The notes below the pieces were generated by a model. The model was not told where the DNA came from and searched no databases. It saw only the letters and a program-made list of their open reading frames with translations. This document shows, one piece after another, positions 8,703 to 18,117 of a DNA stretch of 64,000 bases. The position numbers and the translations under genes are program-made. Origin of the DNA: JAAYAO01 sp051133435 (GTDB lineage Bacteria; Actinomycetota; Actinomycetes; Propionibacteriales; Propionibacteriaceae); contig NZ_JBPGNY010000001.1 in assembly GCF_051133435.1 (NCBI RefSeq), positions 682,001 through 746,000 of the forward strand, given 5' to 3'. How positions within the stretch are numbered: position 1 is the stretch's first letter; every line of letters starts with the position of its first letter.

Positions 8703-10622
8703 TCAGGCCAACTGGCCCAGGAACAGTACGGCCGCGACGAGGATGACCCCAGCCACCATCATCAAGCCGTACGAACGGATGTAACCGGTCTGCAGTCGGC
8801 GCAACCGGCTGCCCATCGCCGACACCAGCGTGCCGGTGCCGTCGGCGCCCTTGCCGAGTGCGACATCGTCGAGCCAGGTGACCACCCGGGTCAGGCCCAG
8901 GAAGGGTCCGACCACGGCACCGTTGTTGATCGCATCGCCGTACAGGTCATTGCGTCCGGCCAGCGACAGCGGGTTGCGGGTGGCGGGCAGTTCCTTCGTC
9001 GGGTTGCGGAACATCAGCACCGCGATCACGATGCCGACCGCGACCACCGCCAGGGTGATCAGCGCGACGGTGTTGGTCTCGAACACCGGGTAGGGGCTCT
9101 CGGGAGCGTGGCCTCCGACTGCCGGGGCGAGCCAGCCACCGATCCAGTTGTTCATCACCAGGCCGAGTCCGATCGACGGGATCGCCAGCAGAATCAGGGG
9201 CAGGGTCATCACCAGCGGCGATTCGTGCGGTTCCACGCCCTCGTCCCAGCGCTTCTTGCCGAAGAAGGTCATCAGCATCAGGCGGGTCATGTAGAAGGCG
9301 GTGACACCGGCGCCCACGATCGCGGCGATGCCGACGATCATGTTGTGCTCGAAGGCGGCCACGATGATGTGGTCCTTGGAGTAGTAACCCGAGAAGAACG
9401 GGAAGCCGATGATCGCCAGGAAGCCCATCGCGAAGGTGCCGAAGGTCAGCGGCATCAGTTTCGCCAGGGCGCCGTAGTTGCGCATGTTGACGTCGTCGTT
9501 CATCCCGTGCATCACCGAACCGGCGCCGAGGAACATGTTGGCTTTGAAGAAGCCGTGGGTGATCAGGTGGAAGATCGCGTAGGCGTACCCGATCGGGCCG
9601 ATTCCGGCGGCGAGCATCATGTAACCGATCTGCGACATGGTCGAGCCGGCCAGCACCTTCTTGATGTCGTCCTTGGAGGTACCGATCCAGGCACCGACCA
9701 GCAGGGTCACCGTGCCGATGATCACCACGACGGTGGACGCGGCCGGGGTCTGGGCGAAGATCGCGTGCGAGCGCACCACCAGGTAGACACCGGCGGTGAC
9801 CATCGTCGCGGCGTGGATCAGCGCCGACACCGGGGTCGGGCCCTCCATCGCGTCCAGCAGCCAGGCCTGCAGCGGCACCTGGGCCGACTTCGCGCAGGCA
9901 CCGAGCAGCAGCAACAGGCCGAGCACGGTGGCGGTGGTCGCCCCGAGCTGGCCGGCGCCGTCGTTGACGGTGCTGAAGGCGGTCGATCCGAAGGTGGCGA
10001 ACATCAGCCCGAGGGCGATCACCATGCCGACGTCACCGACGCGGTTCATGATGAAGGCCTTGTTGGCCGCGGCGGCCGCCGAGGGACGGTGCTGCCAGAA
10101 GCCGATCAGCAGGTACGAGGCCAGCCCCACGCCCTCCCAGCCGAGGAAGAGCAGCAGGTAGTTGTCGGCCATCACCAGGATCAGCATCGCGGCGATGAAC
10201 AGGTTCAGGAAGGCGAAGAACCGGCGCCGACGCTCGTCGTGGGCCATGTAGCCGATCGAGTAGATGTGGATCAGCGAGCCGACGACGGTGATCAGCATCA
10301 TGAACAGAATCGACAGCGGGTCGATCAGCAGCGCGAACTGCGCCGTCCACGCCCCGGTGTTGATCCATTCCCAGACCGGCACCGAGATCGCACGCTGCGA
10401 TTCCGCCATGCCGAACATCTGGACGAAGAGCAGTACCGCGAGCACCGCCGAGGCCAGCGATGCCAGGGTGCCGAGCAGGTGGCCCCACGAGTCGGCGATC
10501 TTGCCGGCGACCAGCAGGAAGGCGGCCGAGATGGCCGGGATGGCGATCACCAGCCAGGCCAGCGAGAACAGCCCCGTGGCTTCCACGGGCGCTAGGGTTT
10601 CGAGCACAATCACCTCAGGCAC
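8703..10622 (-). CDS. nuoL: NADH-quinone oxidoreductase subunit L
   Basis: 639 residues. The most distal antiporter-like subunit, with FLGWEGVGLASYLLIGFW and the AKSAQVPLQAWLLDAMEGPTP loop, and a C-terminal extension that in known structures forms the lateral helix. The start used is GTG at 10622, 1 bp after the nuoK stop; in-frame GTG codons at 10613 and 10607 are alternatives because no strong ribosome site decides. Confidence 0.97.
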   Translation of the reverse strand: MPEVIVLETLAPVEATGLFSLAWLVIAIPAISAAFLLVAGKIADSWGHLLGTLASLASAVLAVLLFVQMFGMAESQRAISVPVWEWINTGAWTAQFALLIDPLSILFMMLITVVGSLIHIYSIGYMAHDERRRRFFAFLNLFIAAMLILVMADNYLLLFLGWEGVGLASYLLIGFWQHRPSAAAAANKAFIMNRVGDVGMVIALGLMFATFGSTAFSTVNDGAGQLGATTATVLGLLLLLGACAKSAQVPLQAWLLDAMEGPTPVSALIHAATMVTAGVYLVVRSHAIFAQTPAASTVVVIIGTVTLLVGAWIGTSKDDIKKVLAGSTMSQIGYMMLAAGIGPIGYAYAIFHLITHGFFKANMFLGAGSVMHGMNDDVNMRNYGALAKLMPLTFGTFAMGFLAIIGFPFFSGYYSKDHIIVAAFEHNMIVGIAAIVGAGVTAFYMTRLMLMTFFGKKRWDEGVEPHESPLVMTLPLILLAIPSIGLGLVMNNWIGGWLAPAVGGHAPESPYPVFETNTVALITLAVVAVGIVIAVLMFRNPTKELPATRNPLSLAGRNDLYGDAINNGAVVGPFLGLTRVVTWLDDVALGKGADGTGTLVSAMGSRLRRLQTGYIRSYGLMMVAGVILVAAVLFLGQLA

Positions 10623-10623
10623 C

Positions 10624-10923
10624 TCAGAACTTCAACAGGTTCACGTCGTCGACCGAGGCCGAGCGTCTGGTACGGAAAATGGCGACGATGATTGCCAGGC
10701 CGACCACCACTTCACAGGCGGCCACGACCATCACGAACAGTGCGCCGACCTGACCGTCGAGGATGCCGTAGTACTTCGAGAACGTGACCAACACGAGGTT
10801 GCACGCGTTCAGCATCAGCTCGACGCTCATGAAGGCGATGATCGCGTTGCGGCGCACCATGAAGCCGAGGGCGCCGATCGCGAACAGCAGCCCGGCCAGC
10901 ACCAGGTAGTAATTCGGGTTCAT
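10624..10923 (-). CDS. nuoK: NADH-quinone oxidoreductase subunit K
   Basis: 99 residues with three membrane helices, the normal size for NuoK. Conserved glutamates are visible in SVELMLNACNLVLV and in the last helix (ACEVVVGLAI). Its ATG overlaps the nuoJ stop as ATGA, indicating coupled translation. Confidence 0.96.
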   Translation of the reverse strand: MNPNYYLVLAGLLFAIGALGFMVRRNAIIAFMSVELMLNACNLVLVTFSKYYGILDGQVGALFVMVVAACEVVVGLAIIVAIFRTRRSASVDDVNLLKF

Positions 10924-11720
10924 TCGTCGTCATCCTCACCATCGGTGATCGCCGCGAGCGTCTTCGGGGTGGCAGCGGCGAGCTGTTCCCCGTCGAGCAT
11001 GACGCCGCGGTCGCGCAGGGTTTCCGACACCGACAGTTCCGAGATCGAGCCGTCGGGCAGCAGGGCCGGGGCGTCGATGCCGTTGTGCCGGGCGAACACA
11101 CCGGGGTTCGGACGACCACCGGGGTGGACGCCGTCGGTGGCGTAGGCCTGCATCCGGGCTGCGGCCAGGTCCTTCTGGGTCATCTTCGGCTTCAGGCGTT
11201 CGCGGTGGGCCAGCACCATCGCACCGACGGTGGCGATAATCAGCAGGGCCGCGGTGGCCTGGAAGACAACCACGTAGTCGTTGAACAACAGGGCGGCCAG
11301 GCCGCGCGGGTTGTTGGTGTGGGCGGCGTTGGCGCCCTCGGCCAGCACCGCCGGTTCACCGGTGACCGCATTGCCGATGGTGAAGATCAGCAGCGCACCC
11401 ATCGCCACGGCGGTGATCACGGCCAGCACGCGCTGCCCGCGGATCGTTTCGATGAACGAATCGGTGGAGTCGACGCCGATCATCATCACCACGAACAGGA
11501 ACAACATCATGATCGCGCCGGTGTAGACGATGATCTGCACCACGAACAGGAAGGGGGCTTCCTGCACGCCGTACAGCACGCCGAGCGAGATCATGATGCC
11601 GACCATGCACAGGGCCGAGTGCACCGGCTTGCGCAGGCTGACCAGGCCGATGCCCAGCAGCACCATCACGGGGGCCAGGATCCAGAACGCCACCTGGGAG
11701 GCGGTGACCATGGCGATCAT
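10920..11720 (-). CDS. nuoJ: NADH-quinone oxidoreductase subunit J
   Basis: 266 residues. Five membrane helices lie in the first 175 residues, including the conserved VVQIIVYTGAIMMLFLFVVM helix whose pi-bulge joins the quinone cavity to the proton path in known structures. A hydrophilic C-terminal tail of about 90 residues follows, longer than in the E. coli protein and as often seen in actinobacteria. The start chosen is ATG at 11720 (MIAMV), overlapping the nuoI stop; longer in-frame starts would lie inside nuoI. Confidence 0.95.
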   Translation of the reverse strand: MIAMVTASQVAFWILAPVMVLLGIGLVSLRKPVHSALCMVGIMISLGVLYGVQEAPFLFVVQIIVYTGAIMMLFLFVVMMIGVDSTDSFIETIRGQRVLAVITAVAMGALLIFTIGNAVTGEPAVLAEGANAAHTNNPRGLAALLFNDYVVVFQATAALLIIATVGAMVLAHRERLKPKMTQKDLAAARMQAYATDGVHPGGRPNPGVFARHNGIDAPALLPDGSISELSVSETLRDRGVMLDGEQLAAATPKTLAAITDGEDDDE

Positions 11721-12283
11721 CGGTGGTCCTTTCCATCCGCGCCACCGGCGGGGGCGGTGCGGTTGTCTGGTTCGCCGTCGGCGGGCAGACCGAGGAAGTA
11801 CTCCTGCTCGGTATCGCCCAGGCGTCGCGGATGCGGCGGCTGCTCCATGCCGGGCAGCAGCGGGGCCAGCAGATCCTGCTTCTCGTAGATCAGCTTCTCC
11901 CGGGAGGTGTCGGCCAGTTCGAACAGGTTCGTCATGGTCAACGCCCGGGTCGGGCAGGCCTCGATGCACAACCCGCACAGGATGCAGCGCAGGTAGTTGA
12001 TCTGGTAGACGCGGCCGTAACGCTCACCGGGTGAGTAACGGTCGTCCTCGGTGTTCTCGGCACCCTCGACGTAGATCGCGTCGGCCGGGCAGGCCCAGGC
12101 GCACAGTTCGCAGCCGACGCACTTCTCCAGACCGTCGGGCCAGCGGTTGAGCTGGTGCCGGCCGTGGAAACGCGGCTGGATCTGCGCGGGCTTGCCCTTT
12201 TCGGGGTAGCCCTTGGTGAAGGTCTTGCGGAAGATCGTGGCGAAGGTCACCCCGAAGCCCGCAACCGGATCCCAGAAACCCAT
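11717..12283 (-). CDS. nuoI: NADH-quinone oxidoreductase subunit I (2x 4Fe-4S)
   Basis: 188 residues. Two ferredoxin-type clusters are visible as CVGCELCAWACPADAI and CILCGLCIEACPTRAL; these carry N6a and N6b, which pass electrons to NuoB. The C-terminus is variable and hydrophilic. It overlaps nuoH by one base upstream and nuoJ downstream. Confidence 0.97.
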   Translation of the reverse strand: MGFWDPVAGFGVTFATIFRKTFTKGYPEKGKPAQIQPRFHGRHQLNRWPDGLEKCVGCELCAWACPADAIYVEGAENTEDDRYSPGERYGRVYQINYLRCILCGLCIEACPTRALTMTNLFELADTSREKLIYEKQDLLAPLLPGMEQPPHPRRLGDTEQEYFLGLPADGEPDNRTAPAGGADGKDHR

Positions 12284-13635
12284 CAGGAATCAGCCCCCTC
12301 ATTGATCGATGCCGGTTCTTCGTCGGCCTCACCTGCGATCGTGGAATCGCCTCGCACGACCTGTGCCAGTTCCGGCAGGGTGACCCCCGGCGGTGGCGGG
12401 ACGGGGAATCCCCCGGCCCAGGCGTCGAACTCCGGTTCGGGTTCGTCCTCGGGCTTGCGCTCCGGCATGAAGCCGAGCACGATCACCGCGACCACCAGCA
12501 CACCGGCAATGCCCAGGAAGATGGGGCTGGTCAGCCAGCCCTCGGCCGAGCCGACCCGGAAGGTCGCGACCAGCATCGTCCAGACCACGCCGACCGGAAT
12601 CAGTACCTTCCAGCCCAGGTGCATCAGTTGGTCGTACCGCACCCGCGGCAGCGAGGCCCGCACCCACATGAACAGGAACATGAACAGGTAAGCCTTCATC
12701 AGCAGCCACACCGGGCCGAACCACGGGTTGGTGCCGACGAACGGAATCAGGTTGAACGGCAGCGGTGCCTTGTATCCGCCGAGGAACAAGGTGGCGGCCA
12801 GGCAGGACACCAGCAGCATGTTGATGTACTCGGCCAGGAAGTACAGCGCGTACCGGAAGCCGGAGTACTCGGTCATGTAGCCGGAGCCGAGTTCACCCTC
12901 GGATTCGGGCATGTCGAAGGGCTGCCGGTTGGTCTCACCGAAGATCGAGATCACGTAGATCACGAAGGACGGGATCAGCACGATCGCGTACCAACTGGGC
13001 AGCGGGACGGTGAAGCCGAACAGGTCGACCGTCTGCACCTGGTTCTGTCGCTCCACGATCTGGGAGGTCGACATCGAACCGGCGTAGAGGAACACCGACA
13101 CCAGGGCCAGACCCATCGCGATCTCGTAGGAGATCAACTGGGCGCTGGAGCGCAGGCCACCGAGCAGCGAGTAGGTCGAGTTCGCGGCCCAACCGCCGAG
13201 CACCACGCCGTAAATACCGATCGAGGTGAGCGCCAGCATGAGAAGCACCGCCACCGGGGAGTCGACCAGTTGCAGCCGGGTCTGGTGGCCGAACATGGTC
13301 ACCTCGCCACCCAGCGGAATCACCGCGAAGGTCGACAGGGCGGCCACCGCCATCACGAAGGGCGCCAGGCTGTAGATGAACTTGTCGACGTTCTTCGGAG
13401 CGAAGTCCTCCTTGAACATCAGCTTCATGCCGTCGGCCAGTGCCTGCAGGAGCCCGAAGGGACCGTTGAAGGTGGGTCCCTTCCGCTGCTGCATCCGGCC
13501 GAGCAGCCGTCGCTCGATCCACACGTTCAGGATCGTCAGCAGCATCAGCACCGCGAACAGCACGACGACCTTGATCAGCACCAACCAGATCGGGTCGGTG
13601 CCGAACAGGGACAGATCGTTGATTCCGTCGTTCAT
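12283..13635 (-). CDS. nuoH: NADH-quinone oxidoreductase subunit H
   Basis: 450 residues, eight membrane helices. Family marks are RKGPTFNGPFGLLQALADG near the N-terminus, and the loop around GETNRQPFDMPESEGELGSG with the conserved Glu/Asp residues that line the quinone site. An acidic Pro-rich C-terminal tail of about 60 residues extends past the last helix. Its ATG overlaps the nuoG stop. Confidence 0.97.
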   Translation of the reverse strand: MNDGINDLSLFGTDPIWLVLIKVVVLFAVLMLLTILNVWIERRLLGRMQQRKGPTFNGPFGLLQALADGMKLMFKEDFAPKNVDKFIYSLAPFVMAVAALSTFAVIPLGGEVTMFGHQTRLQLVDSPVAVLLMLALTSIGIYGVVLGGWAANSTYSLLGGLRSSAQLISYEIAMGLALVSVFLYAGSMSTSQIVERQNQVQTVDLFGFTVPLPSWYAIVLIPSFVIYVISIFGETNRQPFDMPESEGELGSGYMTEYSGFRYALYFLAEYINMLLVSCLAATLFLGGYKAPLPFNLIPFVGTNPWFGPVWLLMKAYLFMFLFMWVRASLPRVRYDQLMHLGWKVLIPVGVVWTMLVATFRVGSAEGWLTSPIFLGIAGVLVVAVIVLGFMPERKPEDEPEPEFDAWAGGFPVPPPPGVTLPELAQVVRGDSTIAGEADEEPASINEGADS

Positions 13636-16061
13636 GCCACACCTCCTGCGGTGTTCGACTCCTCGGCCGACTTCGTCACGTCAACCGGTGCGCCGCCGAC
13701 CGCGCCGAGATCCTCGGCCAGTCGTTGGCCGGCGCTGCTGCGCGGCAGCCAGACGACGTCCTCGGCCATGCCCGGGGTGATCGCCACCGGCATGACCACC
13801 GCGCCGGCTGCGGTGCTGACCCGCACCCGGTCGCCGTCGGTGACGCCGAGACGTTCGGCGGTTTCGTAACCGACCCGCACCACCGGACGGCGACCGGTCG
13901 CCAGCAGGGCGACCTCACCGTCGTTGCCGCGCGAGTCGTCGATCAGCATCCGCCAACTGGCCAGCACCATCCCGTTGGTGTCGGGCACCGGGTCGGCGGC
14001 CGGGCCATCGACCCGTTCACCGGTCCAGCCGCTGAACTCGGCCAGTTCGGCGGCGGCCTGCTTGGTGGTGCGCACACCCAGGTCCTTGCCCAGGGCGTCG
14101 GCCAACGCGGCCAGCGCGCGCAGGTCGGTCATCACGGTCTTGCCGGGCAGCACCGCCTTGAACGGACGGTGACGTCCCTCCCAGTTGGTGAAGCTGCCGG
14201 CCTGCTCCTCGACCAGGGCGACCGGGAAGACCACATCGGCCCGGGCGGCGGCTTCGCTGAAGCGCGTTTCGAAGCTGACCACGAAGTCGGTGTTCTCCAG
14301 GGCGGTGCGGGCGCCGGCCGGGTCGGCCAGGTCGGCCAACTCGACCCCGGCCACCACCAGCGCCTTGAGTTTGCCCTCGGCGGCGGCAACCAGAATCTGT
14401 TCGCTGTCGCGGCCCGGTTCGGCCGGCAGGTTCGGCACCTCCCAGACCGCACCGGCGTCCACCCGAGCCCCCGCGTCGGCGACCGGACGGCCACCGGGCA
14501 GCAGGTTCGGCAGGCAGCCGGCGTCCAGGGAGCCCCGCTCACCGGCGCGGCGCGGCACCCAGGCCACCCGGGCACCGGTGCGTCCGGCCAATGCGGTGAC
14601 CTCGGTCAGCGCGCCGGGATCCTCCAGGGCCCGCTCCCCCACCATGATCACGGTGTCGGCGTCGACATGGACGTCCTCCATTTCGGCGAGCACCTTGGCG
14701 GCGGTGCCGGGGACGGTGCGCACCAGGGTGGCGCCCATCTTCTCCGCGCCGGCCGACAGGAAGGGGGCGACGGTCCAGACCTTGAGCTTCTTCTTGCGCC
14801 AGGCCTTGCGCAGGCGCAGGAAGACGATCGGGGATTCTTCCTCCGGCTCGAAGTTGACCAGCAGCACGCTGGAGGCGTTCTCCAGGTCTTCGTAGGTCAC
14901 GTCCATCGGCTTGGCGGCCACGTGGGTGGCCAGGAAGGCCGATTCCTCCAGGCTGGTCGGCCGGGCCCGGAAGTCGATGTCGTTGGTACCGAGCACCACC
15001 CGGGCGAACTTGGCGTAGCCGTAGGCGTTCTCGTTGGTCAACCGGCCACCGGTGAGCACGCCCACCTCGGAGCCGGCCTGCGCCAGACCGCGAGCGGCCA
15101 CGTCCAGGGCTTCGGCCCAGGAAGCTTCGCGCAGCACCCCGTCCTCGCGCACCAGCGGGTGGCGCACCCGGTCGTCGGCGCGGCCGGAGACGAAGGCGAA
15201 GCGGCCCTTGTCGCAGTTCCATTCCTCGTTGACGGCCATATCGGGGCCGGCCAGGCGACGCATCACGGTGGTGCGGCGGTAGTCGACCCGCAGCGCACAA
15301 CCCGAGGCGCAGTGTTCGCACACCGACGGCACCGACACCAGGTCGAAGGGGCGGGCGCGGAAGCGGTAGGCCTCGCTGGTCAGCGCACCGACCGGGCAGA
15401 TCTGGATGGTGTTGCCCGAGAAGTACGACTCGAAGGGTTCGTTGGCGTAGATCGCGACCTGCTGTTCGACGCCGCGCTCGGCCAGATCGATGAACGGGTC
15501 ACCGGCGATCTGCTCGGAGAAGCGGGTGCAGCGCTGGCACATGATGCAGCGTTCCCGGTCGAGCAGCACCTGGGCCGAGATGTGGATCGGCTTGGGGAAG
15601 GTGCGCTTCACATCGGTGAACCGCGACTCGGCCCGGCCGTTGCTCATCGCCTGGTTCTGCAGCGGGCATTCGCCGCCCTTGTCGCAGATCGGGCAGTCCA
15701 GCGGGTGGTTGACCAGCAGGAATTCCATCATGCCGTGCTGGGCCTTGTCGGCCACCGGCGAGGTGCGCTGGGTGCGCACCTTCATGCCCGGCATCGCGGT
15801 CAGGGTGCAGGAGGCCTGCGGCTTCGGCATCGGCCGGCCGCGTCCGTCGTCGACCACGTCGACCAGGCACTGGCGGCAGGCGCCGGCCGGGTCGAGCAGC
15901 GGGTGGTCACAGAACCGCGGGATCGGGATGCCGATGTCCTCGGCGGCGCGGATGATCAGAGTGCCCTCGGGCACGCTCATCTCGACGTCGTCGATGCTGA
16001 TCTGCACCTGCTTCTCGGCCGGTACGACCGACTTGTCGGTGCCCTTGTCGATGGCTGTCAT
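13632..16061 (-). CDS. nuoG: NADH-quinone oxidoreductase subunit G
   Basis: 809 residues from the ATG that overlaps the nuoF stop as ATGA. The N-terminal 2Fe-2S ferredoxin domain has CDHPLLDPAGACRQC. The His/Cys 4Fe-4S region has CPICDKGGECPLQNQ, and another cluster has CIMCQRCTRFS. A further Cys set, CEHCASGCALRV, begins the molybdopterin-oxidoreductase-like domain that fills the rest. The protein carries electrons from NuoF/E to NuoI. The distal molybdopterin fold should be structural, as in other complex I. Confidence 0.96.
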   Translation of the reverse strand: MTAIDKGTDKSVVPAEKQVQISIDDVEMSVPEGTLIIRAAEDIGIPIPRFCDHPLLDPAGACRQCLVDVVDDGRGRPMPKPQASCTLTAMPGMKVRTQRTSPVADKAQHGMMEFLLVNHPLDCPICDKGGECPLQNQAMSNGRAESRFTDVKRTFPKPIHISAQVLLDRERCIMCQRCTRFSEQIAGDPFIDLAERGVEQQVAIYANEPFESYFSGNTIQICPVGALTSEAYRFRARPFDLVSVPSVCEHCASGCALRVDYRRTTVMRRLAGPDMAVNEEWNCDKGRFAFVSGRADDRVRHPLVREDGVLREASWAEALDVAARGLAQAGSEVGVLTGGRLTNENAYGYAKFARVVLGTNDIDFRARPTSLEESAFLATHVAAKPMDVTYEDLENASSVLLVNFEPEEESPIVFLRLRKAWRKKKLKVWTVAPFLSAGAEKMGATLVRTVPGTAAKVLAEMEDVHVDADTVIMVGERALEDPGALTEVTALAGRTGARVAWVPRRAGERGSLDAGCLPNLLPGGRPVADAGARVDAGAVWEVPNLPAEPGRDSEQILVAAAEGKLKALVVAGVELADLADPAGARTALENTDFVVSFETRFSEAAARADVVFPVALVEEQAGSFTNWEGRHRPFKAVLPGKTVMTDLRALAALADALGKDLGVRTTKQAAAELAEFSGWTGERVDGPAADPVPDTNGMVLASWRMLIDDSRGNDGEVALLATGRRPVVRVGYETAERLGVTDGDRVRVSTAAGAVVMPVAITPGMAEDVVWLPRSSAGQRLAEDLGAVGGAPVDVTKSAEESNTAGGVA

Positions 16062-17386
16062 GCGGACGCTCCCGTGGTGGACGTGGCCGGCTGGTTCCAC
16101 AGCGCACTCTTGGCGTAGGGGAACAGCTCCCAGGCCGGAGTGGTCAGGCCGGCTTCGAATTCTTCGCGGAAGTGCTTGATGCTCGACTGCACGATGGTGG
16201 CCGTACCGTCGGCCAGGGCGCAGAAGGAACGGCCGGCGATGTTGTCGGAGATATCGAGCAGCTTCTCGATGTCACCTTCCTCACCCTGACCGGCCTCCAG
16301 CCGCATCAGCACCTGCACCAACCACCAGGAACCTTCCCGGCAGGGGGTGCACTTGCCGCAGGACTCGTGCTTGTAGAACTCCACCCAGCGCAGGCAGGCC
16401 CGCACCACCGAGGTGGTCTCGTCGAACAACTGCAGTGCCTTGGTGCCCAGTGCCGCACCGGCCTTGGCCAGCCCGTCGTAGTCCATCGGCACGTCGAGGT
16501 GCTCGGCGGTCAGAATGCCCAGCGACGAACCGCCCGGGGTCCAGAACTTCAGTTCGTGGCCGTGCCGCATCCCGCCGGAGATGTCCAACAGCTCGCGCAG
16601 GGTGATGCCCAGCGGGGCCTCGAACTGGCCGGGGTTGGCCACGTGACCCGACAGCGAGTACAGCGTGAAGCCCTTGGAGTTCTCGGTGCCCATCGCGGCG
16701 AACCAGGCCGAACCGTTGCGCACGATGGCCGGCACCGAGGCGATCGATTCGACATTGTTGACCACCGTCGGGCTGGCGTACAGACCCGCCACCGCCGGGA
16801 ACGGTGGCTTCAACCGGGGCTGGCCGCGGCGTCCTTCCAGCGAGTCGAGCAGCGCGGTTTCCTCACCACAGATGTAGGCCCCGGCGCCGGAGTGCACCAC
16901 GATGTCGAGGTCGTAGCCGGTGCCCAGGATGTTCTTGCCCAGATAGCCGGCCCGGTAGGCCTCGCGCACCGCCGACTGCAGCCGGCGAATCACGTGGAGC
17001 ACCTCACCGCGAATGTAGATGAAGGCGTGGTTGGAGTTGATCGCGAACGAGCTGATGATCATGCCCTCGATCAGCAGGTGCGGATCGGCCATCATCAGCG
17101 GGATGTCCTTGCAGGTACCCGGCTCGGCCTCGTCGGCGTTGACCACCAGGTACTTCGGGTTCGGGTTGTCCTGCGGCACGAAGCTCCACTTCATGCCGGT
17201 CGGGAAGCCCGCACCACCTCGTCCGCGCAGGTTGGCGTCCTTGACCATGGTCACGATGTCGGCCGGCTGCATGGCCAGGGCCTTGCGCATCGTCTGGTAG
17301 CCGCCGTTGCGTTCGTACACCGGCAGGGTCCACGACCGGTCCTGGTCCCAGTTGGCGGAGAGCACCGGGGTGAGCATGTCGGTCAC
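16058..17386 (-). CDS. nuoF: NADH-quinone oxidoreductase subunit F (NADH- and FMN-binding)
   Basis: 442 residues from a GTG with AAGGAGG upstream. The FMN/NADH glycine-rich loop reads GRGGAGFPTGMKW, followed by NADEAEPGTCKD. The N3 4Fe-4S ligands are in ESCGKCTPCREG plus a distal Cys in SFCALADG. This subunit oxidises NADH. It overlaps nuoE by four bases (GTGA). Confidence 0.97.
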   Translation of the reverse strand: MTDMLTPVLSANWDQDRSWTLPVYERNGGYQTMRKALAMQPADIVTMVKDANLRGRGGAGFPTGMKWSFVPQDNPNPKYLVVNADEAEPGTCKDIPLMMADPHLLIEGMIISSFAINSNHAFIYIRGEVLHVIRRLQSAVREAYRAGYLGKNILGTGYDLDIVVHSGAGAYICGEETALLDSLEGRRGQPRLKPPFPAVAGLYASPTVVNNVESIASVPAIVRNGSAWFAAMGTENSKGFTLYSLSGHVANPGQFEAPLGITLRELLDISGGMRHGHELKFWTPGGSSLGILTAEHLDVPMDYDGLAKAGAALGTKALQLFDETTSVVRACLRWVEFYKHESCGKCTPCREGSWWLVQVLMRLEAGQGEEGDIEKLLDISDNIAGRSFCALADGTATIVQSSIKHFREEFEAGLTTPAWELFPYAKSALWNQPATSTTGASA

Positions 17387-18117
17387 TGCTGTTCCTCCTT
17401 CTGGGGCGCGGTGGCCGTGGCGGGCGGGGCCTGCCAACCGTGCCGCTTGGCCAGTTTCAGCCCGAGCTGGGACTGCAGGCCGGCCGAGGGGCCCTCGTCG
17501 ACGCGTCCGTCGGGGAAGCCGGCGATCACGCGCTCGGCCTCACGCCAGGAGGTGATGGTCGCGCCGCGGGTGGAGGCGACCTCCTCGCCGGCACGCAGCT
17601 TGTCGATCAGTTCGATGGTCGAGTCGGGGTTCATCGTGTCGAAGAACTCCCAGTTGACCATCACCACGGGGGCGTAGTCGCAGGCCGCGTTGCATTCGAC
17701 CCGCTCGTAGGTGAAGGCCCCGTCGGCGGTGGTTTCGTTGTGCCCGACGCCGAGGTATTCCTCGACCTTCTCGGCGATCGCGTCGCCGCCCATGATCGCG
17801 CAGAGCGCGGTGACGCACACCCCGATGTGGTGCTTGCCGACCGGCTGGCGCTTGAACATGGTGTAGAAGGTCGCCACCCCGTTGACCTCGGCGGCAGTGA
17901 TGCCGAGGGTGTCGGCGCAGGCTTCGATCCCGGCCGGGGTGATCCGTCCCTGCACCGACTGCACCAGGTGCAGCATCGGCAGCAGGGCCGAGCGCGACTG
18001 CGGGTAGCGCGCCGCCAACTCGGCCAGCTCGTTCATCGTCTCAACCGGCAAAGGCTCGTGGTCGCCGGAGAAGTCGACGCCACCGGAGTTGGCGAAATGG
18101 GTTTCGAATCCGCTCAC
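17383..18117 (-). CDS. nuoE: NADH-quinone oxidoreductase subunit E (2Fe-2S)
   Basis: 244 residues from a GTG start overlapping the nuoD stop. A thioredoxin-like 2Fe-2S domain with C-x4-C (CVTALC) and C-x3-C (CNAAC) holds cluster N1a. The C-terminal 70 residues form a longer, low-complexity extension than in E. coli. It pairs with NuoF in the NADH-oxidising module. Confidence 0.96.
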   Translation of the reverse strand: MSGFETHFANSGGVDFSGDHEPLPVETMNELAELAARYPQSRSALLPMLHLVQSVQGRITPAGIEACADTLGITAAEVNGVATFYTMFKRQPVGKHHIGVCVTALCAIMGGDAIAEKVEEYLGVGHNETTADGAFTYERVECNAACDYAPVVMVNWEFFDTMNPDSTIELIDKLRAGEEVASTRGATITSWREAERVIAGFPDGRVDEGPSAGLQSQLGLKLAKRHGWQAPPATATAPQKEEQQ